Shown here: piece after piece, positions 16,284-24,933 of the stretch
Numbering within the stretch: the first letter of the stretch is position 1
Layout of the letters: each line of letters starts with the position of its first letter
Translations under genes and position numbers: made by a program
Assembly (NCBI GenBank): GCA_001916965.1
Contig: MNTL01000051.1
Span: 54,396-118,395 of the forward strand
DNA from: Roseburia sp. CAG:10041_57
GTDB lineage: Bacteria; Bacillota; Clostridia; Lachnospirales; Lachnospiraceae
Length of the DNA: 64,000 nt
Direction: 5' to 3'
The notes under the pieces: model-generated
Database searches by the model: none
Told to the model about the DNA's origin: nothing
Seen by the model: only the letters and a program-made list of their open reading frames with translations

Positions 16284-16335
16284 AAGATACCTCCAAATAT
16301 TTGGGATTCTGCTTTACCATAATCCCTTTTTTCCC

Positions 16336-16382
16336 GAACATACTTTTTGTTTTTTGGTATGTTCTAACATGTCTTCATGTTA
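16336..16382. repeat. Two tandem perfect hairpins upstream of the Asn-rich gene
   Basis: GAACATAC/GTATGTTC (8 bp, 13-nt loop) is followed without a gap by TAACATG/CATGTTA (7 bp, loop TCTT). They lie 50-100 nt upstream of the start of the minus-strand Asn-rich gene, probably in its leader or promoter region. Confidence 0.55.
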
Positions 16383-16508
16383 CGTGAATAGCATTTGCAC
16401 ATTTGCACAAAAATATACCGTGCAATTTATTTACATATTTGGTTAACTTTTGTAACACTGTCTAAAACTGCCAATCAGTATTTGGTAAATTTTGTTTTTC
16501 AAAAACAA

Positions 16509-16537
16509 TTGACCTTTTAGGTCATAATTGATATACT
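16509..16537 (+). promoter_or_regulatory. Near-consensus SigA promoter of the candidate small RNA
   Basis: TTGACC, exactly 17 nt, TATACT. The -35 region is embedded in an inverted repeat TGACC-TTTTA-GGTCA that could be an operator. Confidence 0.7.
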
Positions 16538-16543
16538 AATATC

Positions 16544-16654
16544 AGTAAAGAGATACTCCTTCAATCCTCTTTACAACCCTTATATATTAATTATTTATAC
16601 TCCCCTTAACGAAAAGCGACTGCTTACGCAGTCGCTTTTCTATTTTCTTTTTTT
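16544..16654 (+). ncRNA. Candidate trans-acting small RNA, about 110 nt
   Basis: No open frame is present. The predicted transcript starts 6-7 nt after TATACT. Its first hairpin is GTAAAGAG/CTCTTTAC (16545-16552 / 16567-16574) with a 14-nt loop containing CTCCTT (16556-16561). A single-stranded A/T-rich linker with CTCCCCTT (16600-16607) follows. A perfect 13-bp terminator hairpin GAAAAGCGACTGC/GCAGTCGCTTTTC (16611-16640) and a T-rich tail close it. Both C-rich stretches are complementary to Shine-Dalgarno sequences, the same logic as the UCCC seeds of staphylococcal RsaE and RNAIII. It lies alone between two minus-strand genes. Expression is not proven. Confidence 0.6.
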
Positions 16655-16710
16655 GAAATTGTTTGACTTTCAAAGTCAATTATTGTAACCTTTTTCAAAT
16701 TTTAGATGAG

Positions 16711-16738
16711 AAAAGAACCGCTTATATACGGTTCTTTT
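16711..16738 (-). terminator. Terminator of the HAAS-type gene
   Basis: AAAAGAACCG/CGGTTCTTTT stem with an 8-nt loop, 47 bp beyond the stop codon on the minus strand. Being A/T-flanked on both sides, it may work in both directions. Confidence 0.7.
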
Positions 16739-16785
16739 CTCATTTTGCATAATCCGTCTGTCTACATAACTTCTTATCCATTGTT

Positions 16786-17253
16786 TCAATATCGCCTTTG
16801 CCAGGATCTGATAAGATGAATAACAAGCAATACCAACGACAGTGCAAGAATCGCAGGTGCAAAAAATGAAATCAACGAGAAAGCCACTACAATCACAAGC
16901 ATCATCAGTGCAAGCCCAATGATGCTTAACAGCCACCCGGGCAGATTAACCGTCTTATGATAACCTGTCTTCTGTTCCTGATCATCATTCTGATTCCTGT
17001 ACGCACCTGTATTATTGTCCTGATAATAGCTTTGCCGTTCTTCTCCCATAGCAAATTTATTGCTCTCTTCAATTGTCTTCGCCAGAAGTCTTGGATCGCC
17101 AAGGCTGCCCAATACGTCTTCTTCCCGTCTGCCGCTGTTGATCTGGCTGCTAATATAATTTCTGTAATAATTCAAATTATCCTGTATGACATTATCCGGC
17201 ACTTTGCCAATCAGTGCTTCACGGAAGCTGTTCAAAAATTCTTCCTGTCTCAT
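16786..17253 (-). CDS. HAAS/DUF1700-type membrane protein
   Basis: 155 aa. Residues 1-65 form a helical domain (EEFLNSFREALIGKVPDNVIQDNLNYYRNYI...VLGSLGDPRLLAKTI) like the HAAS signalling domain, where a conserved short helix contains LGDP. A polar linker follows, then two hydrophobic helices (about residues 105-147) ending in a basic tail. HAAS proteins are often paired with PadR-family regulators, but none is adjacent here. The start at 17253 follows GGAG by seven bases; ten extra residues upstream lack a ribosome site. Confidence 0.75.
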   Translation of the reverse strand: MRQEEFLNSFREALIGKVPDNVIQDNLNYYRNYISSQINSGRREEDVLGSLGDPRLLAKTIEESNKFAMGEERQSYYQDNNTGAYRNQNDDQEQKTGYHKTVNLPGWLLSIIGLALMMLVIVVAFSLISFFAPAILALSLVLLVIHLIRSWQRRY

Positions 17254-17387
17254 ATTCAAACTCCATTCCTTTATAAAAGGCACAAAAAGCTATAAGACGT
17301 GCCTGCTTGCGTTTACCATGACTGTATCGTATCATGTTTTAACGGAGTCGTAAATTGAAGTGGGCAATAATTTAGAAAAACATAAGA

Positions 17388-17415
17388 AATGCGGCCGGAT
17401 TGCTCCAACCGCATT
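17388..17415 (-). terminator. Terminator of the sugar-binding protein operon
   Basis: AATGCGG/CCGCATT stem with a 14-nt loop and a T-rich 3' side on the minus strand, 39 bp after the stop codon. Confidence 0.65.
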
Positions 17416-17453
17416 CATTTCCTATAACCTTATCCGATTATTATCTGTATAGC

Positions 17454-19019
17454 TTATTGAGCCTTCCAAGCGTCATACTGTGACTGGAACTCAGCTAATA
17501 CATCCTGGTAACCAGCTTCATCAAGCGCTGCCTGGTAAGCTTCCAGTGTAGACTCTACGTCTGCTGCTGCGAAACCACCGTTCTCAAGAGGGAAACCATA
17601 AGTTTCAAATACATTCTGGCAAGCTGCGAACTGAGCTTCTACAGGGCTCTTGTCGAAACGGAAGCCTGCTGCTGGAGATGTCTTAGCACCGCCGTTGAAG
17701 TCTTCGTACAGATCTGCCTTATTTTCAGGCTCGCCTGCAACTGGTGTTACGATTGTAGCTGATGCAGATTCCCACATGGAGTGGTTGTACTTATCAGAAT
17801 TCTGAACAACCTGGCCATTCTCGTCATAGCTGTAGTCTTCGCCTTCGATACCGAATGTCCACATATCAGCTAACTTGCTGTCTGTGTAAAGAAGACCCAT
17901 GAAATCGACACAAGCCTTAGCCTGCTCTTCTGTACTGTTAGCTGTTACACACCATACAGAACCAAGAGCTGATGTGGAATGTGCCCATCTGTCTGTGATA
18001 GGTGTCATTACAACATCCTGACCATAACGGGAGTTAGCTTCTGCATTTACAGGGATATCTGTCCACCATGAGAATGCCCAATCCTGTGTCTGTGTTGTTG
18101 TATCTGTTGTTGTCTTTGTTACATCATCTTCTGAAATGTAGCCTTTTTCTGCCCACTCAGCCATTAATGTACAGAATTCCTTGTACTGGTCTGTCTGGAT
18201 TGTATCTACTACTTCGTTTGTGTTCTTATCAACTGCTACCCAGTTAGCTGTTGCATCAGCTGTGAAGAAATCAAAATCATTGATGTAGAGTCTGTAGAAC
18301 ATTGCTGTCTTCTGTGTCAGCCAAGGATATTTAAGTCCTTCGCTCTTAGCATCTTCAAGCATTGGTTCGAGATCCTTCAGAGTCTTAACTGAAGATAAAT
18401 CCCATCCATACTTGTCAGCCAGTTCCTTACGAGCCATGATATCATAGCCTTCTACGTTGTCCTTATATACAGGGATGAAGTAAATCTTGCCATCATACTT
18501 GGTAGCTTCCCACTGTCCTTCATCCATGGAGTTATATACGTCTGTACCCTGAATCAGGTCTGTCAGATCATATACTGCTTTCTGGGGAACCAGATCATTT
18601 GTACCGATTACACTTTCCCATGAAGCTGTCCACAGTAAGTTGATTTCATTGTTAGCCAGTGCAAGGTTAGCCTTGTCTGTATATTCACCGGAACCAATAT
18701 CTGTCAGATTAACCTGAACATTGATCTTATCACCGATATACTCATTTACTGCATCCTGAACCTTCTTAACCTGTTCTGTGTCAGGATTTGCAAGGTTGAA
18801 TGTTGCTCTGGTTACGTTGATTGTAACCTTATCACCTGAATCAGCTGCAGCAGTGCTATCCCCTGTAGAGCTACTCTCTGTTGCTGCAGCATTGTCTGTT
18901 GCAGGTGTTGTTGCAGCTGTGTCAGTGCCTGCGCTCGCACCGCATCCTGCTAAAAGTCCTGCAGACATTGCAGCTACCATTACTGTTGACAGTAGTTTGT
19001 TAATAGATTTTCTCTTCAT
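17454..19019 (-). CDS. ABC transporter extracellular sugar-binding lipoprotein
   Basis: 521 aa. A classical lipoprotein signal peptide ends in LLAGCGAS (lipobox LAGC), followed by a Thr/Ala/Asp/Ser linker and a large family-1 solute-binding domain (DKANLALANNEINLLWTASWESVIGTNDL, VWCVTANSTEEQAKACVDFMGLL). The large size matches LplA-like proteins that work with LplB/YtcP permeases on complex sugars or oligosaccharides. It is the fourth gene of the operon with LacI and both permeases. The likely cargo is a beta-linked oligosaccharide, given the divergent cellobiose phosphorylase; this is inference. GGGAGG precedes the start by nine bases. Confidence 0.9.
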   Translation of the reverse strand: MKRKSINKLLSTVMVAAMSAGLLAGCGASAGTDTAATTPATDNAAATESSSTGDSTAAADSGDKVTINVTRATFNLANPDTEQVKKVQDAVNEYIGDKINVQVNLTDIGSGEYTDKANLALANNEINLLWTASWESVIGTNDLVPQKAVYDLTDLIQGTDVYNSMDEGQWEATKYDGKIYFIPVYKDNVEGYDIMARKELADKYGWDLSSVKTLKDLEPMLEDAKSEGLKYPWLTQKTAMFYRLYINDFDFFTADATANWVAVDKNTNEVVDTIQTDQYKEFCTLMAEWAEKGYISEDDVTKTTTDTTTQTQDWAFSWWTDIPVNAEANSRYGQDVVMTPITDRWAHSTSALGSVWCVTANSTEEQAKACVDFMGLLYTDSKLADMWTFGIEGEDYSYDENGQVVQNSDKYNHSMWESASATIVTPVAGEPENKADLYEDFNGGAKTSPAAGFRFDKSPVEAQFAACQNVFETYGFPLENGGFAAADVESTLEAYQAALDEAGYQDVLAEFQSQYDAWKAQ

Positions 19020-19099
19020 AGAAAATAACCTCCCTTTTAATGTGTATATATTCACTAAAGTGCTGTTACCATTACAGACACCTTGAATATCGAAATAAG

Positions 19100-20029
19100 T
19101 TAACCTTTTACAGAACCAACGGTAAGACCCTTTACAAAATACTTCTGGAAGAAAGGATATACTACCATGATTGGTGCGATTACGACTACTACAGTAGCCA
19201 TTGTTGCGGAATACTGTGGAATATTACCACCCATAGCTGCCCTTGCCGAAGCAGGTACGTTAGAGTTGTTCAGCAGGAACTCGATACTCTTCTGAATATT
19301 AACAAGCAGAAGCTGTAACGGTTTCTTGTTGTCTGATGTAATGTAAAGCAATGCGTTCTGCCAGTCATTCCAGTAAGCTGTTGCCATCATGAATCCAACA
19401 GCTGCCATTGACGGTTTCATCATAGGCAATGTAATCTGGAAGAATGTTCTATACTCACCTGCGCCATCGATCTTGGCTGCTTCCATCAGTTCAGCTGGAA
19501 TACTGTTTACGATGAAGGTTCTCAGGATGATTACATTCATTGTGCTTACACACAATGGTAAGATCAGTAACAGCAAGCTGTCTTTTAAATGGTAGTAGCT
19601 TGTAAAGATTATGTATCCGGAAAGCTGACCACCATTGAACAGCATGGGAATCAGTAAGTATACGGATAAGAATTTACCAAGTTTAAATCCTTTACGGCTG
19701 ATTGCATATGCGAACATTGCCATAACCATCAATCCAAGGAATGTACCTACAACTGTTACGAAAATAGTAACACCATAGGATGTAAGTAACTGTTTACCAT
19801 ATCTAAGCACTGCATTAAATCCTGACATTGACCATTTCTCAGGGAAGAAGCTGAAACCGTTCTGGTTAATGGCAACTTCATCTGTGAAAGCTGCGATGAA
19901 TACCAGTACAATAGGTAATCCACAGAACAATGTATATAATAGAAGGAAGAAACCTAATATATACTGGCCAATTCCTTTTCTTTCCCTCCTGGACGGAGCC
20001 AAGTCAGCCTTATTTCCTTTTCTACTCAT
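19100..20029 (-). CDS. Sugar ABC transporter permease, YtcP/LplC (MalG-like) type
   Basis: 309 aa, six membrane helices, with the coupling-helix motif ELMEAAKIDGAGEYRTFFQITLPMMKPS (EAAxxDGA...LP) that docks on the ATPase. The start at 20029 follows GGAGGAGACGTC; its stop lies 80 bp before the binding-protein gene. No ATPase gene is in the operon, as usual for CUT1 importers that share a MsmX-type ATPase encoded elsewhere. Confidence 0.92.
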   Translation of the reverse strand: MSRKGNKADLAPSRRERKGIGQYILGFFLLLYTLFCGLPIVLVFIAAFTDEVAINQNGFSFFPEKWSMSGFNAVLRYGKQLLTSYGVTIFVTVVGTFLGLMVMAMFAYAISRKGFKLGKFLSVYLLIPMLFNGGQLSGYIIFTSYYHLKDSLLLLILPLCVSTMNVIILRTFIVNSIPAELMEAAKIDGAGEYRTFFQITLPMMKPSMAAVGFMMATAYWNDWQNALLYITSDNKKPLQLLLVNIQKSIEFLLNNSNVPASARAAMGGNIPQYSATMATVVVVIAPIMVVYPFFQKYFVKGLTVGSVKG

Positions 20030-20042
20030 GACGTCTCCTCCT

Positions 20043-20954
20043 TTAGAATAATGCATTTTCCGGTGCAATCTTCCGGACCATTCCATTAGCAAACAGCATC
20101 AGCAGTAAGCCTACAATAGACTGGAAGAAGCTGGTTGCGGCGGTGAATCCGAAGTTGGAATTCTTGAAAATTGCATTTAATACATAAGAATCGATAACCT
20201 GTGTTGTAGGATAAAGAATACCGCTGTTTCTTGTTACCTGGTAGAAAAGACCTGTATCAGATCTCATGATGCTGCCAACTGAAAGAAGTAACATAACTGT
20301 AATCATAGGCACCAGTGCAGGTAATGTAATGTGTCTGATCATCTGCCATCTGTTTGCACCATCAATCTCAGCTGCTTCATACAATGCTGTGTCGATACCT
20401 GCTAGGACTGACATGTAAAGAACCGAACCGTAACCTACGCTGTTCCAGATCTTAACGATTGTCAGGATTGCCGGCCATAAGGACGGAGTGGAATAAAATC
20501 TTGTAGTTAAACCGAATGTATTGTTGAGGATACCGGTATCTGTACTGATGAATGCATATACAATGAACTGTACTGCTGCGTAAGAGATAAATACCGGGAT
20601 GATCATGATCGTCTGCATGGTCTTTGCTACTTTTTTAAATACGAACTGGTCAATTGCAATTGCCAGAACTACATTGAGGAAAGTACCGATTGCTGTAAAG
20701 ATTACGTAGTACATTAATGTGTTTCGCGTCATTGTAATAAAGGTTGTTTTGGAAGCCAGCAGATATTTGAAGTTATCCAGTCCGTTCCATGGGCTTGCCC
20801 AAATTCCTTTTGTGTAGTCAAAAGACTTAAATGCCATCACAAGACCAGCCATAGGCACATACATGATAAAAAGCAATATCAGGAATGCCGGAAGTGCCAG
20901 CACTACATGTGCCCTGTGTTTCCATGTGTTTTCTAAGAAGTCTTTCATAATCAT
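20043..20954 (-). CDS. Sugar ABC transporter permease, LplB (MalF-like) type
   Basis: 303 aa with six membrane helices. The N-terminus MIMKDFLENTWKHRAHVVLALPAF with LLFIMYVPMAGLVMAFKSFDYTKGIWASPWNGLDNF is typical of LplB. The coupling motif is LYEAAEIDGANRWQMIRHITLPALVP. It begins 15 bp after the LacI stop codon and is therefore transcribed with the regulator. It forms the heterodimeric channel with the 309-aa permease. Confidence 0.92.
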   Translation of the reverse strand: MIMKDFLENTWKHRAHVVLALPAFLILLFIMYVPMAGLVMAFKSFDYTKGIWASPWNGLDNFKYLLASKTTFITMTRNTLMYYVIFTAIGTFLNVVLAIAIDQFVFKKVAKTMQTIMIIPVFISYAAVQFIVYAFISTDTGILNNTFGLTTRFYSTPSLWPAILTIVKIWNSVGYGSVLYMSVLAGIDTALYEAAEIDGANRWQMIRHITLPALVPMITVMLLLSVGSIMRSDTGLFYQVTRNSGILYPTTQVIDSYVLNAIFKNSNFGFTAATSFFQSIVGLLLMLFANGMVRKIAPENALF

Positions 20955-20969
20955 CGTCTCCTTTTATTA

Positions 20970-21989
20970 TTATTTCAGCTGTCTGTCCAAGACTGTCTTG
21001 CCTTCTACCAGACACCCATTCACTGTATACTGTCCGATTATCGTAGATTTCGGTCTCTCGATAAGGCTAATCAGCTTCTCTGCTGCGAGCTTTCCTATAT
21101 CTACTGTATTCTGACGATATGTAGTCAGGGGCGGATCGATCTGGGAAGCAATCTGGATACCATCATAACCTATCAGTGAAATATTCTGTGGAATCTTCAG
21201 TCCTCTGTTCTTTACCACATTCATTCCTCCGATTGCTGAGAAATCATCCGGATAAAAAATACAGGTCGGCGGATCAGGCAGATCAATCAGATGATTTGTA
21301 AGAATACCTGCCGTATAGGAATCTCTGTATTTTGCTTCTCTTACATATTCCTCCGGCACTTCTATGCCCTTCTTCTCCATAAATTGGTAAAAGGTTGATA
21401 CCCTGTTCACCGTAACTGTGGATTCCTCCCCATGGATATATGCAATCCTGCGATGCCCTTTGTCATATGCATATTGCAGTAATGCCTGCATTCCTTCCAC
21501 ATTATCTGACATAATGGAGATTCTCCCATTATATACATAGTCGATCGTGACTACCGGCAATTCACCCTGTAACAATTCAATCACTTCAGGGTTCTTATAA
21601 TCCGCAATGGCTATCATCACGCCATCCATTCCACGATATATACTGTGTTCCAGATAAGACATACTGTCTTTTCTCAATCTCGAATTATTCAGGAAAGTAA
21701 TATCGTAGCCGTTATTCTCAGCAGTTACTTTGAAATTCTCCAGTACCCATGCAAAGTAATCATGAGTCAGTCCGCTTCCGGCATCATCCTTATACAGGAC
21801 TCCTATGTTATAACTCTTATTTGTCTTCAAGGCTCTTGCCGAGAAATTTGGATGATATCCCATCTCCCTTGCCTTTTGTTTGATCACAGCCTTTGTCTCA
21901 TCACTGATGTCGCTATGATTGTTCAATGCTTTACTAACTGTAGCAACCGACACCCCACAGGTTGCAGCGATGTCCTTCATGGATACCAT
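20970..21989 (-). CDS. LacI-family transcriptional regulator
   Basis: 339 aa. The N-terminal helix-turn-helix and hinge (MKDIAATCGVSVATVSKALNNHSDISDETKAVIKQKAREMGYHPN) precede a periplasmic-binding-protein-like effector domain (NIGVLYKDD..., MDGVMIAIAD..., PDDFSAIGGMNVVKNRGLKIPQNISLIGYDG). It is the first gene of the transport operon and divergent from cellobiose phosphorylase. It probably senses an incoming sugar and controls both promoters; LacI-like CG-centred sites occur at each. AAGGAG lies nine bases upstream of the start. Confidence 0.93.
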   Translation of the reverse strand: MVSMKDIAATCGVSVATVSKALNNHSDISDETKAVIKQKAREMGYHPNFSARALKTNKSYNIGVLYKDDAGSGLTHDYFAWVLENFKVTAENNGYDITFLNNSRLRKDSMSYLEHSIYRGMDGVMIAIADYKNPEVIELLQGELPVVTIDYVYNGRISIMSDNVEGMQALLQYAYDKGHRRIAYIHGEESTVTVNRVSTFYQFMEKKGIEVPEEYVREAKYRDSYTAGILTNHLIDLPDPPTCIFYPDDFSAIGGMNVVKNRGLKIPQNISLIGYDGIQIASQIDPPLTTYRQNTVDIGKLAAEKLISLIERPKSTIIGQYTVNGCLVEGKTVLDRQLK

Positions 21990-22065
21990 AAGGCTATGCT
22001 CCTTTCTTTCCAGAGATGTTTACGACTTAGGAAGAATTCCCCTTTTGTTTCCCCTTAATTTATTC

Positions 22066-22081
22066 CTTAATCGTTTACGTA
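22066..22081. promoter_or_regulatory. Possible LacI-type operator at the regulator's own promoter
   Basis: TTAATCGTTTACGTA-like sequence around the expected transcription start of the lacI operon. It is related to, but less symmetric than, the site before cellobiose phosphorylase. Confidence 0.35.
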
Positions 22082-22085
22082 TTTT

Positions 22086-22114
22086 ACTATACATCATGTT
22101 GTACAATTTTGCAA
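22086..22114 (-). promoter_or_regulatory. Promoter of the lacI-transport operon
   Basis: TTGCAA, 17 nt, TATAGT on the minus strand, about 100 nt upstream of the regulator gene. Confidence 0.6.
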
Positions 22115-22309
22115 TAGGTTTTTGAAATTTTATATAAATATTGCCATACTTGTATATACTGCAATAGTAAAAGTTGTTATTTTCTCTTCATATTTAGTCT
22201 GTTTCTATACGTTTTTTCGCTTAGCACCGAATACGAATACGCTTTATGTTCACTTCTTTTCGAATTTTCGTGTTTTCCTGCAATTTTCGCATTTTATTTG
22301 ATTTTTTCC

Positions 22310-22338
22310 TTGTTTTTAGAATTTATATACTGTATAAT
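22310..22338 (+). promoter_or_regulatory. Promoter of cellobiose phosphorylase
   Basis: TTGTTT, 17 nt, TATAAT, about 80 nt before the start codon. Confidence 0.6.
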
Positions 22339-22356
22339 GCAGGCATAAAGAACTAC

Positions 22357-22372
22357 TTAAACGTTTTCTTAA
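22357..22372. promoter_or_regulatory. LacI-family operator candidate before cellobiose phosphorylase
   Basis: TTAAACGTTTTCTTAA contains the CG-centred palindrome AAACGTTT typical of LacI-family sites. It is placed about 15 nt downstream of the predicted transcription start, where a bound repressor would block elongation. It could also be read by a CcpA-like regulator. Confidence 0.5.
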
Positions 22373-22416
22373 CAATGTACTATATTATTTCACTCAATAG
22401 TAAAGGAGAATACAAT

Positions 22417-24852
22417 ATGAAATTTGGTTATTTCGATGACGCCAACCGTGAATACGTCATCACGACTCCCAAAACTCCGCTGCCATGGATCAACTATCTG
22501 GGATGTAATGAATTCTTTTCCCTGATATCCAATACCTGTGGTGGATATACTTTCTATAAGGATGCGAAGCTGCTTCGTCTGACACGTTATCGTTATAATG
22601 ATGTTCCTTATGATACCAATGGCAAATACTTCTATATAAAAGACGGCAATACCATATGGAATCCAGGCTGGCAGCCAACCAAGACCGAGCTTGATTCCTA
22701 CGAATGCAGACACGGCATCGGATACAGCCGTTTTGCCGGTTCCAAGAATGGGATTCAGGCTAATATCCTAAGCTTTGTTCCTATGAATGATAACTGTGAG
22801 ATCTCACAGTTAAAGATCAAGAACACCTCTGCCCAGGAGAAGAAGATCTCCATATTCTCCTATGTAGAATGGTGTCTGTGGAACGCAGATGATGATTCCC
22901 GCAATTTCCAGCGTAATTTAAGTACAGGCGAAGTAGAGGTCATCGGTTCTACCATTTACCATAAGACAGAATACAGAGAGCGTCGTAATCACTACGCTAT
23001 TTATACAGTAAATGCTCCTATTGCAGGTTTTGATACAATCCGTGAAAGCTTCATCGGTACTTACAATGGTGCTGATAAACCACAGGCTGTTATTGCCGGT
23101 AAATGTACCAACTCCGTAGCAAGTGGATGGGCTCCTATCGCTTCCCAGCAGCTTGATATCACACTTGCTCCAGGTGAAGAGAAATCCTATGTCTTCTTAT
23201 TAGGATATGTAGAGAATCCTGAGGATGAGAAATTTGAAGCACCTAATGTCATTAACAAAAAACCGGCAAATGCCATGATGGCACGTTATCAGACAGATGC
23301 AGATGTAGAGAAGGCTTTTGCAGAATTAAATACATACTGGGAGAACCTCTTATCCAAATACGTAGTAGAATCCTCCAATGACAAAGTCAACCGTATGGTC
23401 AATATCTGGAACCAGTATCAGTGTATGGTAACCTTCAACATGAGCCGTTCTGCTTCCTACTATGAATCCGGTATCGGCCGTGGTATGGGCTTCCGTGATT
23501 CCTGTCAGGATTTACTGGGCTTCGTGCATCTGATTCCAGACCGTGCAAGAGAACGTATCATTGATATCGCTTCTACACAGTTCCAGGATGGCAGTGCTTA
23601 TCATCAGTATCAGCCACTTACCAAGAAGGGCAACTCCGATATTGGAAGCGGATTCAATGATGATCCGTTATGGCTGATTGCAGGTACAAGCGCTTATGTA
23701 CGTGAGACCGGCGATCTGTCCATCTTAAAGGAAATGGTGCCTTTTGATAATGATATGAGTGTTGCAACTCCTCTGATGGATCACTTAAAACGTTCCTTTG
23801 ATTATACAGTAAACCACAAGGGACCTCACAATCTGCCGCTGATCGGTCGTGCAGACTGGAATGACTGTCTGAACCTGAACTGCTTCTCTGAGCATCCGGG
23901 TGAATCCTTCCAGACCTTTGGTCCAAGTGAAGGACCTGTTGCAGAATCCGTTTTCATCGGTGGAATGTTCGTAAAATACGGTGAAGAATATGCACAACTG
24001 GCAGAGCTTCTGGGTGATACAGCAGAAGCGGCAAGAGCACGTAAAGAAGTAGAGCTTATGAACGAAGCTGTCATGAAAGATGGCTGGGATGGTGAATGGT
24101 TCGTAAGAGCTTATGATGCTTACAGCCACAAGGTAGGTTCTAAGGAATGTGAAGAAGGTCAGATCTACATTGAGCCACAGGGCTTCTGCGTTCTGGCTGG
24201 AATTGGTGTAAAGGAAGGTCTTGCACAGAAGGCTCTGGATTCTGTAAAAGAAAGACTGGATACCAAATATGGTGTTATGATCCTGCAGCCTGCTTATACA
24301 AGATATCACCTCGAACTTGGTGAAATCTCCTCCTATCCACCCGGATATAAGGAAAATGCAGGTATCTTCTGCCACAACAATCCATGGATCTCTATCGCTG
24401 AGACTGTCATCGGACGTGGTAACAGAGCCTTTGAAGTATATCAGAAGACCTGTCCTGCTTATGTAGAAGATATCAGTGAGATTCACAGAACAGAGCCATA
24501 TGTATATTCCCAGATGGTAGCCGGTCGTGATGCCAAATATCATGGTGAGGCTAAGAACAGCTGGCTGACAGGTACTGCGGCATGGACCTTTGTAAATGTT
24601 TCCCAGTATATTCTTGGCGTATATCCTACACATCATGGTCTGAGCATCAATCCTTGTATCCCTGAAGGATTCGGTGACTTCAAGCTCATCAGAAAATATC
24701 GTGATGTGAACTATCATATCACCGTAAAGAATCCTGAGAATGTACAAAAGGGTGTCGCATCTATGACTGTAGATGGCAAGGCTGTAGAAGGACATATCAT
24801 TCCTTATGAAGCCGGCAAGACTGATGTAAATGTAGAAGTTGTAATGGGGTAA
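22417..24852 (+). CDS. Cellobiose phosphorylase (GH94)
   Basis: An 811-aa cytosolic enzyme splitting cellobiose with phosphate into glucose-1-phosphate and glucose. Its length equals that of well-known clostridial cellobiose phosphorylases. The N-terminal beta-sandwich begins MKFGYFDDANREYVITTPKTPLPWINYLG. The (alpha/alpha)6 barrel carries GIGRGMGFRDSCQDLLGF and GRADWNDCLNLNCFS with the general acid Asp480. The start at 22417 follows TAAAGGAG; the frame extends upstream but without family sequence. It is divergent from the LacI-transporter operon, which probably supplies its substrate. Related activities in GH94 (laminaribiose, chitobiose) cannot be ruled out by eye. Confidence 0.9.
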   Translation: MKFGYFDDANREYVITTPKTPLPWINYLGCNEFFSLISNTCGGYTFYKDAKLLRLTRYRYNDVPYDTNGKYFYIKDGNTIWNPGWQPTKTELDSYECRHGIGYSRFAGSKNGIQANILSFVPMNDNCEISQLKIKNTSAQEKKISIFSYVEWCLWNADDDSRNFQRNLSTGEVEVIGSTIYHKTEYRERRNHYAIYTVNAPIAGFDTIRESFIGTYNGADKPQAVIAGKCTNSVASGWAPIASQQLDITLAPGEEKSYVFLLGYVENPEDEKFEAPNVINKKPANAMMARYQTDADVEKAFAELNTYWENLLSKYVVESSNDKVNRMVNIWNQYQCMVTFNMSRSASYYESGIGRGMGFRDSCQDLLGFVHLIPDRARERIIDIASTQFQDGSAYHQYQPLTKKGNSDIGSGFNDDPLWLIAGTSAYVRETGDLSILKEMVPFDNDMSVATPLMDHLKRSFDYTVNHKGPHNLPLIGRADWNDCLNLNCFSEHPGESFQTFGPSEGPVAESVFIGGMFVKYGEEYAQLAELLGDTAEAARARKEVELMNEAVMKDGWDGEWFVRAYDAYSHKVGSKECEEGQIYIEPQGFCVLAGIGVKEGLAQKALDSVKERLDTKYGVMILQPAYTRYHLELGEISSYPPGYKENAGIFCHNNPWISIAETVIGRGNRAFEVYQKTCPAYVEDISEIHRTEPYVYSQMVAGRDAKYHGEAKNSWLTGTAAWTFVNVSQYILGVYPTHHGLSINPCIPEGFGDFKLIRKYRDVNYHITVKNPENVQKGVASMTVDGKAVEGHIIPYEAGKTDVNVEVVMG

Positions 24853-24858
24853 TGTAAT

Positions 24859-24906
24859 AAAAAAGCTTCCTGTTGAATGCATATAAGCATTCACAGGAAG
24901 CTTTTT
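24859..24906. terminator. Bidirectional terminator between GH94 and GH13 genes
   Basis: A 14-bp A-rich/GC stem (AAAAAGCTTCCTGT / ACAGGAAGCTTTTT), extended by GAATGC/GCATTC, around a 6-nt loop. It has A-runs on one side and T-runs on the other, so it serves both convergent genes. Confidence 0.85.
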
Positions 24907-24910
24907 ACAT

Positions 24911-24926
24911 GATTCTGAATAGTTAC
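24911..24926. repeat. Solo MITE end 3' of the GH13 gene
   Basis: GATTCTGAATAGTTAC matches the right end of the MITE at 8072-8236. No partner end or target duplication is visible. It lies 7 bp beyond the GH13 stop codon. Confidence 0.5.
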
Positions 24927-24933
24927 AACCCGT

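Noticed and set aside
23785..24894. 369-codon minus-strand frame
   Set aside because: It lies wholly antisense to cellobiose phosphorylase and its composition follows the complementary codons.
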